The translations under genes were made by a program, and so were the position numbers. 64,000 bases of DNA from Anisus vortex (taxonomy: Eukaryota > Mollusca > Gastropoda > Planorbidae), in contig CASBPS010000031.1 of assembly GCA_949126835.1 (NCBI GenBank), positions 544,501 through 608,500 on the forward strand, in the 5' to 3' direction. Within the stretch, counting starts at the first letter, position 1. Each line of letters starts with the position of its first letter. Below, piece after piece: positions 8,870-24,600 of the stretch. The notes below the pieces were generated by a model. The model did not search any database. It saw only the letters and a list, made by a program, of their open reading frames with translations, and was not told where the DNA came from.

Positions 8870-11377
8870 ACAAACTATATTGCAACTATATATATCTATT
8901 TTAAAACTCTATTTAACTATATTCAAAGTATATTTCAACTATATTCAAACAATATTTAGACTCTATTTTAACTATATTTAAACTATATTTCAACTATAAT
9001 CAAACTATATTCAAACTATATTTCAAGTTTATACCAACTGTATTTCAACTATATTCATAATATACTCAAACTAAATTTCAACTATATTTAACTATATTCA
9101 AACTATATTTTAACTATATTTAACTATATTCAAACTATATTTCGACTTAATTAAACTATATTCAAACTATAATTCCACTATAATCAAACTATATTTAAAC
9201 TATAATTCAAGTTTATACCAACTTTATTTCAACAATATTCATAATATACTCAAACTATATTTCAACTAGATTTAACTATAATCAAACTATATTTCGACTA
9301 TATTTAACTTTATTTAACTATATTCAAACTATATTTCAACTATATTCAAACTATATTCAAAACTATATTTCAACTATATAAAACTATATGTCAACTATAT
9401 TTAACTATATTTAAACTATATTTCGACTATATTTAACTATATTTAACTATATTTTAACTATATTTCAACTATATTAACTTTTTTCTAACCCTATTTTAAC
9501 TATATTTAATTATATTTAAACTTTATTTCTACTATATTCAAACTATATTTAAAAGTATACAACTATATTCAAACTATATTCAAACAATATTACAAATATA
9601 TACAAACTATATTTTAACTATTTTTAACTATATTCAAACTATATTTCAACTAGATTTAACTATATTCAAACTATATTTCAACTAAATTTAACTTTATTTA
9701 ACTATATTCAAACTATATTTCAACTATATTTATACTATATTCAAAACTATATAACTATATTCAAACTATATTCAAACAATATTTCAACTATATTCAAACT
9801 ATATTTAAAAGTATATTACTATATTCAAACAATATTTCAACTATATACAAACTATATTTCAATTATATTTAACTATATTCAAACTATATTTCAACAAGAT
9901 TTAACTATAATCAAACTATATTTCGACTATATAAACTTTATTTAACTATATTCCAACTATATTTCAACTATATTCAAACTATATTCAAAACTATATAACT
10001 TTATTCAAACTATATTCAAACAATATTTTAACTATATACAAACTATATTATGTCAACTATATTTAACTATATTTAAACTATTTTTCAACTATATTAACTT
10101 TACTCTAAATATAATTTAACTATATTTAACTATATTCAAACTATATTTCGACTATATTCGAAATATATTTCAACTATATTTAACTATATTCAAACAATTT
10201 TTTAACTATATTTAACTATATTCAAAGTATATTAAGACTATTTTCAAACTGTAAATTATCTTAACTATATTTAACTATTTTCAAAGTATATTAAGACTAT
10301 TTTCAAACTATATTCAAACTATATTTTTTCTATATTCAAACTATATTTCAACTATATGTAACTATATTCAAACTATATTTCGACTATATTCAAACTATAT
10401 TTCATCTATATTTAACTATATTCAAACTATATTTTAACTATATTTAACTATATTCAAACTAGATTTCGACAATATTAAAACTATAAAATATTTTAACAAT
10501 ATTTAACTATATTCAAACTATATTTAGACTTTATGCAAACTATATTCAAACTATATTTCGACTATATTTAAACTATATTTCAACTATATTTAGCTATATT
10601 CAAACTATATTTAACTATTCTCAAACTATATTTCGACCATATTCAAACTATATTTTAACTATATTTAACTATATTTAGAGCGTATGAGAAATATTTAACT
10701 ATATTCAAACTATATTAAAACTTTATTTCAATTACATTTAACTATATTCAAACTATATTCAAACTATATTTCAACTATATTTTAAGTATATTCAAACTAT
10801 ATTTTAACTATATTTAACTATATTCAAACTATATTTTTTAACTATATTAAAACTATCCTTCAACTATATCTAACTATATTCAAACTATATTGCTACTATA
10901 TTTAACATTATTTAAACTATATTTCAGTTATATTTAACTATATTCAAACTATATTTCAACTATATTTAACTATTTTGAAACTATATTTAACTATATTCAA
11001 AGTATATTTCAACTATATTCAAACTATATTCAGACTATATTTTAAATATATTCAAACTATATTTAAACTATATTCAAACTATATTCAAAACTATACAATT
11101 ATATTCAAACTATATTTCAACTATATTTAACTATATTCAAACTATATTTTTACTCTATTCAAACTATATTTCAACTATATTTAACTATATTCAAACTATA
11201 TTTCGACTATATTTAACTATCTTTAACTCTATATTCAAACGATATTTCAACTATATTCAAACTATATTCAAAACTATATAACTATATTCAAACTATATTC
11301 AAACAATATTTCAACTATATACAAACTATATTTCGACTATATTCAAACTATATTGTAACTATATTTAACTATTTTTG

Positions 11378-11393
11378 GAGCTTATGAGGAATA
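11378..11393 (+). other. Recurrent G-rich box, variant B (GAGCTTATGAGGAATA)
   Basis: The second form of the recurrent box, preceded by TTTTTG. Further copies at 17046, 20625, 26153, 29732, 33865 and 40318. It is found about 0.7 kb (or an equivalent map distance) downstream of variant A in complete units. The copies match each other exactly by eye, although the surrounding monomers vary. Confidence 0.7.
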
Positions 11394-12377
11394 TTTAACT
11401 ATATTCAAACTATATTCAAACTATTTTAACTATATTCAAAGTATATTTCAACTATATTCAAACAATACTCAAACTATATTTCAACTATATTTAACTATAT
11501 TCAAACTATGTTTTAACTTCATTTAACTATATTCAAAACTATATAACTATATTTAAACTATATTCAAACAATATTTCAACTATATAAAACTATATGTCAA
11601 CTATATTTAACTATATTCAAACTATATTTCAACTATATTAACTTTTTTCTAACTACATTTTAACTATATTTAACTATATTCAAACTATATTTCGACTATA
11701 TTTAACTATATTTAACTATATTCAAACTATATTTCAACTATACTAACTTTTTTCTAACTATATTTTAACTATATTTAACTATATTCAAACTATATTTCGA
11801 CTATATTCAAACTATATTTAAAAGTATACAACTATATTCAAACTATATTCAAACAATTTTTCAACTATATAAAAACTATATTTCAACTATATTTAACTAT
11901 ATTCAAACTATATTTCAACTAGATTTAACTATATTCAAACTATATTTTGACTATATTTAACTATATTTAACTATATTCAAACTATATTTCAACTATATTC
12001 AAACTATATTAAAAACTATATAACTATATTCAAACTATATATTTAAACAATATTTCAACTATATACAAACTGTATGTCAACTATATTTAACTATATTCAA
12101 ACTACATTTCGACTATATTTAACTATATTTATCTATATTCAAACTATATTTAAACTATATTAACTTTATTCTAACTATATTTTAACTATATCTAACTATA
12201 TTCAAACTATATTTCGACTATATTTAACTATCTTTAACTCTATATTCAAACGATATTTCAACTATTTTCAAACTATATTTCAAACTATATAACTATATTC
12301 AAACTATATTCAGACTATATTTCAACTATATTCAAACAATATTTTAATAATATTCAAACTCTATTCAAACTATATTT

Positions 12378-15300
12378 CATGTATATACAAACTATATTGC
12401 AACTATATATATCTATTTTAAAACTCTATTTAACTATATTCAAAGTATATTTCAACTATATTCAAACAATATTTAGACTCTATTTTAACTATATTTAAAC
12501 TATATTTCAACTATAATCAAACTATATTCAAACTATATTTCAAGTTTATACCAACTGTATTTCAACTATATTCATAATATACTCAAACTAAATTTCAACT
12601 ATATTTAACTATATTCAAACTATATTTTAACTATATTTAACTATATTCAAACTATATTTCGACTTAATTAAACTATATTCAAACTATAATTCCACTATAA
12701 TCAAACTATATTTAAACTATAATTCAAGTTTATACCAACTTTATTTCAACAATATTCATAATATACTCAAACTATATTTCAACTAGATTTAACTATAATC
12801 AAACTATATTTCGACTATATTTAACTTTTTTTAACTATATTCAAACTATATTTCAACTATATTCAAACTATATTCAAAACTATATAACTTTATTCAAACT
12901 ATATTCAAACTATATTTCAACTATATAAAACTATATGTCAACTATATTTAACTATATTTAAACTATATTTCGACTATATTTAACTATATTTAACTATATT
13001 TTAACTATATTTCAACTATATTAACTTTTTTCTAACCCTATTTTAACAATATTTAATTATATTTAAACTTTATTTCTACTATATTCAAACTATATTTAAA
13101 AGTATACAACTATATTCAAACTATATTCAAACAATATTACAAATATATACAAACTATATTTTAACTATTTTTAACTATATTCAAACTATATTTCAACTAG
13201 ATTTAACTATATTCAAACTATATTTCAACTAAATTTAACTTTATTTAACTATATTCAAACTATATTTCAACTATATTCAAACTATATTCAAAACTATATA
13301 ACTATATTCAAACTATATTCAAACAATATTTCAACTATATTCAAACTATATTTAAAAGTATATTACTATATTCAAACAATATTTCAACTATATACAAACT
13401 ATATTTCAATTATATTTAACTATATTCAAACTATATTTCAACAAGATTTAACTATAATCAAACTATATTTCGACTATATAAACTTTATTTAACTATATTC
13501 CAACTATATTTCAACTATATTCAAACTATATTCAAAACTATATATAGTTTTATTCAAACTATATTCAAACAATATTTTAACTATATACAAACTATATTAT
13601 GTCAACTATATTTAACTATATTTAAACTATTTTTCAACTATATTAACTTTACTCTAAATATATTTTAACTATATTTAACTATATTCAAACTATATTTCGA
13701 CTATATTCGAAATATATTTCAACTATATTTAACTATATTTAAACAATTTTTTAACTATATTTAACTATATTCAAAGTATATTAAGACTATTTTCAAACTG
13801 TAAATTATCTTAACTATATTTAACTATTTTCAAAGTATATTAAGACTATTTTCAAACTATATTCAAACTATATTTAGACTATATTCAAACTATATTTCAA
13901 CTATATGTAACTATATTCAAACTAAATTTTAACTATATTCAAACTAAATTTTAACTATATTAAACTATATTCAAACTATATTTCGACTATATTCAAACTA
14001 TATTTCATCTATATTTAACTATATTCAAACTATATTTTAACTATATTCAAACTAGATTTCGACAATATTAAAACTATAAAATATTTTAACAATATTTAAC
14101 TATATTCAAACTATATTTAGACTTTATTCAAACTATATTCAAACTATATTTCGACTATATTTAAACTATATTTCAACTATATTTAGCTATATTCAAACTA
14201 TATTTAACTATTCTCAAACTATATTTCGACCATATTCAAACTATATTTTAACTATATTTAACTATATTTAGAGCGTATGAGAAATATTTAACTATATTCA
14301 AACTATATTAAAACTTTATTTCAATTACATTTAACTATATTCAAACTATATTCAAACTATATTTCAACTATATTTTAAGTATATTCAAACTATATTTTAA
14401 CTATATTCAAACAATATTTTAATAATATTCAAACTCTATTCAAACTATATTTCATGTATATACAAACTATATTGCAACTATATATATCTATTTTAAAACT
14501 CTATTTAACTATATTCAAAGTATATTTCAACTATATTCAAACAATATTTAGACTCTATTTTAACTATATTTAAACTATATTTCAACTATAATCAAACTAT
14601 ATTCAAACTATATTTCAAGTTTATACCAACTGTATTTCAACTATATTCATAATATACTCAAACTAAATTTCAACTATATTTAACTATATTCAAACTATAT
14701 TTTAACTATATTTAACTATATTCAAACTATATTTCGACTTAATTAAACTATATTCAAACTATAATTCCACTATAATCAAACTATATTTAAACTATAATTC
14801 AAGTTTATACCAACTTTATTTCAACAATATTCATAATATACTCAAACTATATTTCAACTAGATTTAACTATAATCAAACTATATTTCGACTATATTTAAC
14901 TTTTTTAAACTATATTCAAACTATATTTCAACTATATTCAAACTATATTCAAAACTATATAACTTTATTCAAACTATATTCAAACTATATTTCAACTATA
15001 TAAAACTATATGTCAACTATATTTAACTATATTTAAACTATATTTCGACTATATTTAACTATATTTAACTATATTTTAACTATATTTCAACTATATTAAC
15101 TTTTTTCTAACCCTATTTTAACAATATTTAATTATATTTAAACTTTATTTCTACTATATTCAAACTATATTTAAAAGTATACAACTATATTCAAACTATA
15201 TTCAAACAATATAACAAATATATACAAACTATATTTTAACTATTTTTAACTATATTCAAACTATATTTCAACTAGATTTAACTATATTCAAACTATATTT

Positions 15301-18300
15301 CAACTAAATTTAACTTTATTTAACTATATTCAAACTATATTTCAACTATATTCAAACTATATTCAAAACTATATAACTATATTCAAACTATATTCAAACA
15401 ATATTTCAACTATATTCAAACTATATTTAAAAGTATATTACTATATTCAAACAATATTTCAACTATATACAAACTATATTTCAATTATATTTAACTATAT
15501 TCAAACTATATTTCAACAAGATTTAACTATAATCAAACTATATTTCGACTATATAAACTTTATTTAACTATATTCCAACTATATTTCAACTATATTCAAA
15601 CTATATTCAAAACTATATATAGTTTTATTCAAACTATATTCAAACAATATTTTAACTATATACAAACTATATTATGTCAACTATATTTAACTATATTTAA
15701 ACTATTTTTCAACTATATTAACTTTACTCTAAATATATTTTAACTATATTTAACTATATTCAAACTATATTTCGACTATATTCGAAATATATTTCAACTA
15801 TATTTAACTATATTTAAACAATTTTTTAACTATATTTAACTATATTCAAAGTATATTAAGACTATTTTCAAACTGTAAATTATCTTAACTATATTTAACT
15901 ATTTTCAAAGTATATTAAGACTATTTTCAAACTATATTCAAACTATATTTAGACTATATTCAAACTATATTTCAACTATATGTAACTATATTCAAACTAA
16001 ATTTTAACTATATTCAAACTAAATTTTAACTATATTTAACTATATTCAAACTATATTTCGACTATATTCAAACTATATTTCATCTATATTTAACTATATT
16101 CAAACTATATTTTAACTATATTCAAACTAGATTTCGACAATATTAAAACTATAAAATATTTTAACAATATTTAACTATATTCAAACTATATTTAGACTTT
16201 ATTCAAACTATATTCAAACTATATTTCGACTATATTTAAACTATATTTCAACTATATTTAGCTATATTCAAACTATATTTAACTATTCTCAAACTATATT
16301 TCGACCATATTCAAACTATATTTTAACTATATTTAACTATATTTAGAGCGTATGAGAAATATTTAACTATATTCAAACTATATTAAAACTTTATTTCAAT
16401 TACATTTAACTATATTCAAACTATATTCAAACTATATTTCAACTATATTTTAAGTATATTCAAACTATATTTTAACTATATTTAACTATATTCAAACTAT
16501 ATTTTTTAACTATATTAAAACTATCCTTCAACTATATCTAACTATATTCAAACTATATTGCTACTATATTTAACATTATTTAAACTATATTTCAGTTATA
16601 TTTAACTATATTCAAACTATATTTCAACTATATTTAACTATTTTGAAACTATATTTAACTATATTCAAAGTATATTTTAACTATATTCAAACTATATTCA
16701 GACTATATTTCAAATATATTCAAACTATATTTAAACTATATTCAAACTATATTCAAAACTATACAATTATATTCAAACTATATTTCAACTATATTTAACT
16801 ATATTCAAACTATATTTTTACTCTATTCAAACTATATTTCAACTATATTTAACTATATTCAAACTATATTTCGACTATATTTAACTATCTTTAACTCTAT
16901 ATTCAAACGATATTTCAACTATATTCAAACTATATTCAAAACTATATAACTATATTCAAACTATATTCAAACAATATTTCAACTATATACAAACTATATT
17001 TCGACTATATTCAAACTATATTGTAACTATATTTAACTATTTTTGGAGCTTATGAGGAATATTTAACTATATTCAAACTATATTCAAACTATTTTAACTA
17101 TATTCAAAGTATATTTCAACTATATTCAAACAATACTCAAACTATATTTCAACTATATTTAACTATATTCAAACTATGTTTTAACTTCATTTAACTATAT
17201 TCAAAACTATATAACTATATTTAAACTATATTCAAACAATATTTTAACTATATAAAACTATATGTCAACTATATTTAACTATATTCAAACTATATTTCAA
17301 CTATATTAACTTTGTTCTAACTACATTTTAACTATATTTAACTATATTCAAACTATATTTCGACTATATTTAACTATATTTAACTATATTCAAACTATAT
17401 TTCAACTATACTAACTTTTTTCTAACTATATTTTAACTATATTTAACTATATTCAAACTATATTTCGACTATATTCAAACTATATTTAAAAGTATACAAC
17501 TATATTCAAACTATATTCAAACAATTTTTCAACTATATAAAAACTATATTTCAACTATATTTAACTATATTCAAACTATATTTCAACTAGATTTAACTAT
17601 ATTCAAACTATATTTTGACTATATTTAACTATATTTAACTATATTCAAACTATATTTCAACTATATTCAAACTATATTCAAAACTATATAACTATATTCA
17701 AACTATATATTTAAACAATATTTCAACTATATACAAACTGTATGTCAACTATATTTAACTATATTCAAACTACATTTCGACTATATTTAACTATATTTAT
17801 CTATATTCAAACTATATTTAAACTATATTAACTTTATTCTAACTATATTTTAACTATATCTAACTATATTCAAACTATATTTCGACTATATTTAACTATC
17901 TTTAACTCGATATTCAAACGATATTTCAACTATTTTCAAACTATATTTCAAACTATATAACTATATTCAAACTATATTCAGACTAGATTTCAACTATATT
18001 CAAACAATATTTTAATAATATTCAAACTCTATTCAAACTATATTTCATGTATATACAAACTATATTGCAACTATATATATCTATTTTAAAACTCTATTTA
18101 ACTATATTCAAAGTATATTTCAACTATATTCAAACAATATTTAGACTCTATTTTAACTATATTTAAACTATATTTCAACTATAATCAAACTATATTCAAA
18201 CTATATTTCAAGTTTATACAAACTGTATTTCAACTATATTCATAATATACTCAAACTAAATTTCAACTATATTTAACTATATTCAAACTATATTTTAACT

Positions 18301-20780
18301 ATATTTAACTATATTCAAACTATATTTCGACTTAATTAAACTATATTCAAACTATAATTCCACTATAATCAAACTATATTTAAACTATAATTCAAGTTTA
18401 TACCAACTTTATTTCAACAATATTCATAATATACTCAAACTATATTTCAACTAGATTTAACTATAATCAAACTATATTTCGACTATATTTAACTTTATTT
18501 AACTATATTCAAACTATATTTCAACTATATTCAAACTATATTCAAAACTATATAACTTTATTCAAACTATATTCAAACTATATTTCAACTATATAAAACT
18601 ATATGTCAACTATATTTAACTATATTCAAACTATATTTCGACTATATTTAACTATATTTAACTATATTTTAACTATATTTCAACTATATTAACTTTTTTC
18701 TAACCTTATTTTAACTATATTTAATTATATTTAAACTTTATTTCTACTATATTCAAACTATATTTAAAAGTATACAACTATATTCAAACTATATTCAAAC
18801 AATATTACAAATATATACAAACTATATTTTAACTATTTTTAACTATATTCAAACTATATTTCAACTAGATTTAACTATATTCAAACTATATTTCAACTAA
18901 ATTTAACTTTATTTAACTATATTCAAACTATATTTCAACTATATTCAAACTATATTCAAAACTATATAACTATATTCAAACTATATTCAAACAATATTTC
19001 AACTATATTCAAACTATATTTAAAAGTATATTACTATATTCAAACAATATTTCAACTATATACAAACTATATTTCAATTATATTTAACTATATTCAAACT
19101 ATTTTTCAACAAGATTTAACTATAATCAAACTATATTTCTACTATATAAACTTTATTTAACTATATTCCAACTATATTTCAACTATATTCAAACTATATT
19201 CAAAACTATATAACTTTATTCAAACTATATTCAAACAATATTTTAACTATATACAAACTATATTATGTCAACTATATTTAACTATATTCAAACTATTTTT
19301 CAACTATATTAACTTTACTCTAAATATATTTTAACTATATTTAACTATATTCAAACTATATTTCGACTATATTCGAAATATATTTCAACTATATTTAACT
19401 ATATTCAAACAATTTTTTAACTATATTTAACTATATTCAAAGTATATTAAGACTATTTTCAAACTGTAAATTATCTTAACTATATTTAACTATTTTCAAA
19501 GTATATTAAGACTATTTTCAAACTATATTCAAACTATATTTAGACTATATTCAAACTATATTTTAACTATATGTAACTATATTCAAACTAAATTTTAACT
19601 ATATTTAACTATATTCAAACTATATTTCGACTATATTCAAACTATATTTCATCTATATTTAACTATATTCAAACTATATTTCAACTATACTTAACTATAT
19701 TCAAACTAGATTTCGACAATATTAAAACTATAAAATATTTTAACAATATTTAACTATATTCAAACTATATTTAGACTTTATTCAAACTATATTCAAACTA
19801 TATTTCGACTATATTTAAACTATATTTCAACTATATTTAGCTATATTCAAACTATATTTAACTATTCTCAAACTATATTTCGACCATATTCAAACTATAT
19901 TTTAACTATATTTAACTATATTTAGAGCGTATGAGAAATACTTAACTATATTCAAACTATATTAAAACTTTATTTCAATTACATTTAACTATATTCAAAC
20001 TATATTCAAACTATATTTCAACTATATTTTAAGTATATTCAAACTATATTTTAACTATATTTAACTATATTCAAACTATATTTTTTAACTATATTAAAAC
20101 TATACTTCAACTATATCTAACTATATTCAAACTATATTGCTACTATATTTAACATTATTTAAACTATATTTCAGTTATATTTAACTATATTCAAACTATA
20201 TTTCAACTATATTTAACTATTTTTAAACTATATTTAACTATATTCAAAGTATATTTCAACTATATTCAAACTATATTCAGACTATATTTCAAATATATTC
20301 AAACAATATTTAAACTATATTCAAACTATATTCAAAACAATACAATTATATTCAAACTATATTTCAACTATATTTAACTATATTCAAACTATATTTTTAC
20401 TCTATTATAACTATATTTCAACTATATTTAACTATATTCAAACTATATTTCGACTATATTTAACTATCTTTAACTCTATATTCAAGCGATATTTCAACTA
20501 TATTCAAACTATATTCAAAACTATATAACTATATTCAAACTATATTCAAACAATATTTCAACTATATACAAACTATATTTCTACTATATTCAAACTATAT
20601 TGTAACTATATTTAACTATTTTTGGAGCTTATGAGGAATATTTAACTATATTCAAACTATATTCAAACTATTTTAACTATATTCAAAGTATATTTCAACT
20701 ATATTCAAACAATACTCAAACTATATTTCAACTATATTTAACTATATTCAAACTATGTTTTAACTTCATTTAACTATATT
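12378..20780 (+). repeat. Satellite block, first copy of a 9.1-kb tandem duplication
   Basis: Landmarks at 12378, 14453 and 18046 give sub-units of 2,075 bp (truncated), 3,593 bp and 3,579 bp. From 14453 to 20780 the block aligns with 23560-29887 at a constant offset of 9,107 bp with no net insertion or deletion. Diagnostic variants are shared (palindrome at 15609, AACTCGATATTC near 17903, GAGAAATACTT near 19931, TTCAAGCGATATT near 20482). The first sub-unit aligns with 21625-23559 except for a 140-bp deletion in the second copy near 21947. Confidence 0.9.
13534..13551. repeat. 18-bp perfect palindrome in satellite
   Basis: AAAACTATATATAGTTTT replaces the usual AAAACTATATAACTTT at this place. 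Other copies lie at 15609-15626, 22641-22658 and 24716-24733; they follow the block duplications, so it arose once and was copied. Confidence 0.8.
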
Positions 20781-21624
20781 CAAAACTATATAACTATATT
20801 TAAACTATATTCAAACAATATTTCAACTATATAAAACTATATGTCAACTATATTTAACTATATTCAAACTATATTTCAACTATATTAACTTTTTTCTAAC
20901 TACATTTTAACTATATTTAACTATATTCAAACTATATTTCGACTATATTTAACTATATTTAACTATATTCAAACTATATTTCAACTATACTAACTTTTTT
21001 CTAACTATATTTTAACTATATTTAACTATATTCAAACTATATTTCGACTATATTCAAACTATATTTAAAAGTATACAACTATATTCAAACTATATTCAAA
21101 CAATTTTTCAACTATATAAAAACTATATTTCAACTATATTTAACTATATTCAAACTATATTTCAACTAGATTTAACTATATTCAAACTATATTTTGACTA
21201 TATTTAACTATATTTAACTATATTCAAACTATATTTCAACTATATTCAAACTATATTAAAAACTATATAACTATATTCAAACTATATATTTAAACAATAT
21301 TTCAACTATATACAAACTGTATGTCAACTATATTTAACTATATTCAAACTACATTTCGACTATATTTAACTATATTTATCTATATTCAAACTATATTTAA
21401 ACTATATTAACTTTATTCTAACTATATTTTAACTATATCTAACTATATTCAAACTATATTTCGACTATATTTAACTATCTTTAACTCTATATTCAAACGA
21501 TATTTCAACTATTTTCAAACTATATTTCAAACTATATAACTATATTCAAACTATATTCAGACTATATTTCAACTATATTCAAACAATATTTTAATAATAT
21601 TCAAACTCTATTCAAACTATATTT

Positions 21625-24600
21625 CATGTATATACAAACTATATTGCAACTATATATATCTATTTTAAAACTCTATTTAACTATATTCAAAGTATATTTC
21701 AACTATATTCAAACAATATTTAGACTCTATTTTAACTATATTTAAACTATATTTCAACTATAATCAAACTATATTCAAACTATATTTCAAGTTTATACCA
21801 ACTGTATTTCAACTATATTCATAATATACTCAAACTAAATTTCAACTATATTTAACTATATTCAAACTATATTTTAACTATATTTAACTATATTCAAACT
21901 ATATTTCGACTTAATTAAACTATATTCAAACTATAATTCCACTATATTCAAACTATATTTCAACTATATTCAAACTATATTCAAAACTATATAACTTTAT
22001 TCAAACTATATTCAAACTATATTTCAACTATATAAAACTATATGTCAACTATATTTAACTATATTTAAACTATATTTCGACTATATTTAACTATATTTAA
22101 CTATATTTTAACTATATTTCAACTATATTAACTTTTTTCTAACCCTATTTTAACAATATTTAATTATATTTAAACTTTATTTCTACTATATTCAAACTAT
22201 ATTTAAAAGTATACAACTATATTCAAACTATATTCAAACAATATTACAAATATATACAAACTATATTTTAACTATTTTTAACTATATTCAAACTATATTT
22301 CAACTAGATTTAACTATATTCAAACTATATTTCAACTAAATTTAACTTTATTTAACTATATTCAAACTATATTTCAACTATATTCAAACTATATTCAAAA
22401 CTATATAACTATATTCAAACTATATTCAAACAATATTTCAACTATATTCAAACTATATTTAAAAGTATATTACTATATTCAAACAATATTTCAACTATAT
22501 ACAAACTATATTTCAATTATATTTAACTATATTCAAACTATATTTCAACAAGATTTAACTATAATCAAACTATATTTCGACTATATAAACTTTATTTAAC
22601 TATATTCCAACTATATTTCAACTATATTCAAACTATATTCAAAACTATATATAGTTTTATTCAAACTATATTCAAACAATATTTTAACTATATACAAACT
22701 ATATTATGTCAACTATATTTAACTATATTTAAACTATTTTTCAACTATATTAACTTTACTCTAAATATATTTTAACTATATTTAACTATATTCAAACTAT
22801 ATTTCGACTATATTCGAAATATATTTCAACTATATTTAACTATATTTAAACAATTTTTTAACTATATTTAACTATATTCAAAGTATATTAAGACTATTTT
22901 CAAACTGTAAATTATCTTAACTATATTTAACTATTTTCAAAGTATATTAAGACTATTTTCAAACTATATTCAAACTATATTTAGACTATATTCAAACTAT
23001 ATTTCAACTATATGTAACTATATTCAAACTAAATTTTAACTATATTCAAACTAAATTTTAACTATATTAAACTATATTCAAACTATATTTCGACTATATT
23101 CAAACTATATTTCATCTATATTTAACTATATTCAAACTATATTTTAACTATATTCAAACTAGATTTCGACAATATTAAAACTATAAAATATTTTAACAAT
23201 ATTTAACTATATTCAAACTATATTTAGACTTTATTCAAACTATATTCAAACTATATTTCGACTATATTTAAACTATATTTCAACTATATTTAGCTATATT
23301 CAAACTATATTTAACTATTCTCAAACTATATTTCGACCATATTCAAACTATATTTTAACTATATTTAACTATATTTAGAGCGTATGAGAAATATTTAACT
23401 ATATTCAAACTATATTAAAACTTTATTTCAATTACATTTAACTATATTCAAACTATATTCAAACTATATTTCAACTATATTTTAAGTATATTCAAACTAT
23501 ATTTTAACTATATTCAAACAATATTTTAATAATATTCAAACTCTATTCAAACTATATTTCATGTATATACAAACTATATTGCAACTATATATATCTATTT
23601 TAAAACTCTATTTAACTATATTCAAAGTATATTTCAACTATATTCAAACAATATTTAGACTCTATTTTAACTATATTTAAACTATATTTCAACTATAATC
23701 AAACTATATTCAAACTATATTTCAAGTTTATACCAACTGTATTTCAACTATATTCATAATATACTCAAACTAAATTTCAACTATATTTAACTATATTCAA
23801 ACTATATTTTAACTATATTTAACTATATTCAAACTATATTTCGACTTAATTAAACTATATTCAAACTATAATTCCACTATAATCAAACTATATTTAAACT
23901 ATAATTCAAGTTTATACCAACTTTATTTCAACAATATTCATAATATACTCAAACTATATTTCAACTAGATTTAACTATAATCAAACTATATTTCGACTAT
24001 ATTTAACTTTTTTAAACTATATTCAAACTATATTTCAACTATATTCAAACTATATTCAAAACTATATAACTTTATTCAAACTATATTCAAACTATATTTC
24101 AACTATATAAAACTATATGTCAACTATATTTAACTATATTTAAACTATATTTCGACTATATTTAACTATATTTAACTATATTTTAACTATATTTCAACTA
24201 TATTAACTTTTTTCTAACCCTATTTTAACAATATTTAATTATATTTAAACTTTATTTCTACTATATTCAAACTATATTTAAAAGTATACAACTATATTCA
24301 AACTATATTCAAACAATATAACAAATATATACAAACTATATTTTAACTATTTTTAACTATATTCAAACTATATTTCAACTAGATTTAACTATATTCAAAC
24401 TATATTTCAACTAAATTTAACTTTATTTAACTATATTCAAACTATATTTCAACTATATTCAAACTATATTCAAAACTATATAACTATATTCAAACTATAT
24501 TCAAACAATATTTCAACTATATTCAAACTATATTTAAAAGTATATTACTATATTCAAACAATATTTCAACTATATACAAACTATATTTCAATTATATTTA

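Larger units (their letters stand above)
8866..12377 (+). repeat. Satellite higher-order unit, about 3.5 kb
   Basis: One full higher-order unit measured between landmark motifs (CATGTATATACAAAC at 3398, split by copy 1, and at 12378). Removing the element and one ATAT gives a spacing of 3,517 bp. It contains one variant A box (10678) and one variant B box (11378), and it aligns along its whole length with 1-3406. No gene is seen. Confidence 0.9.
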
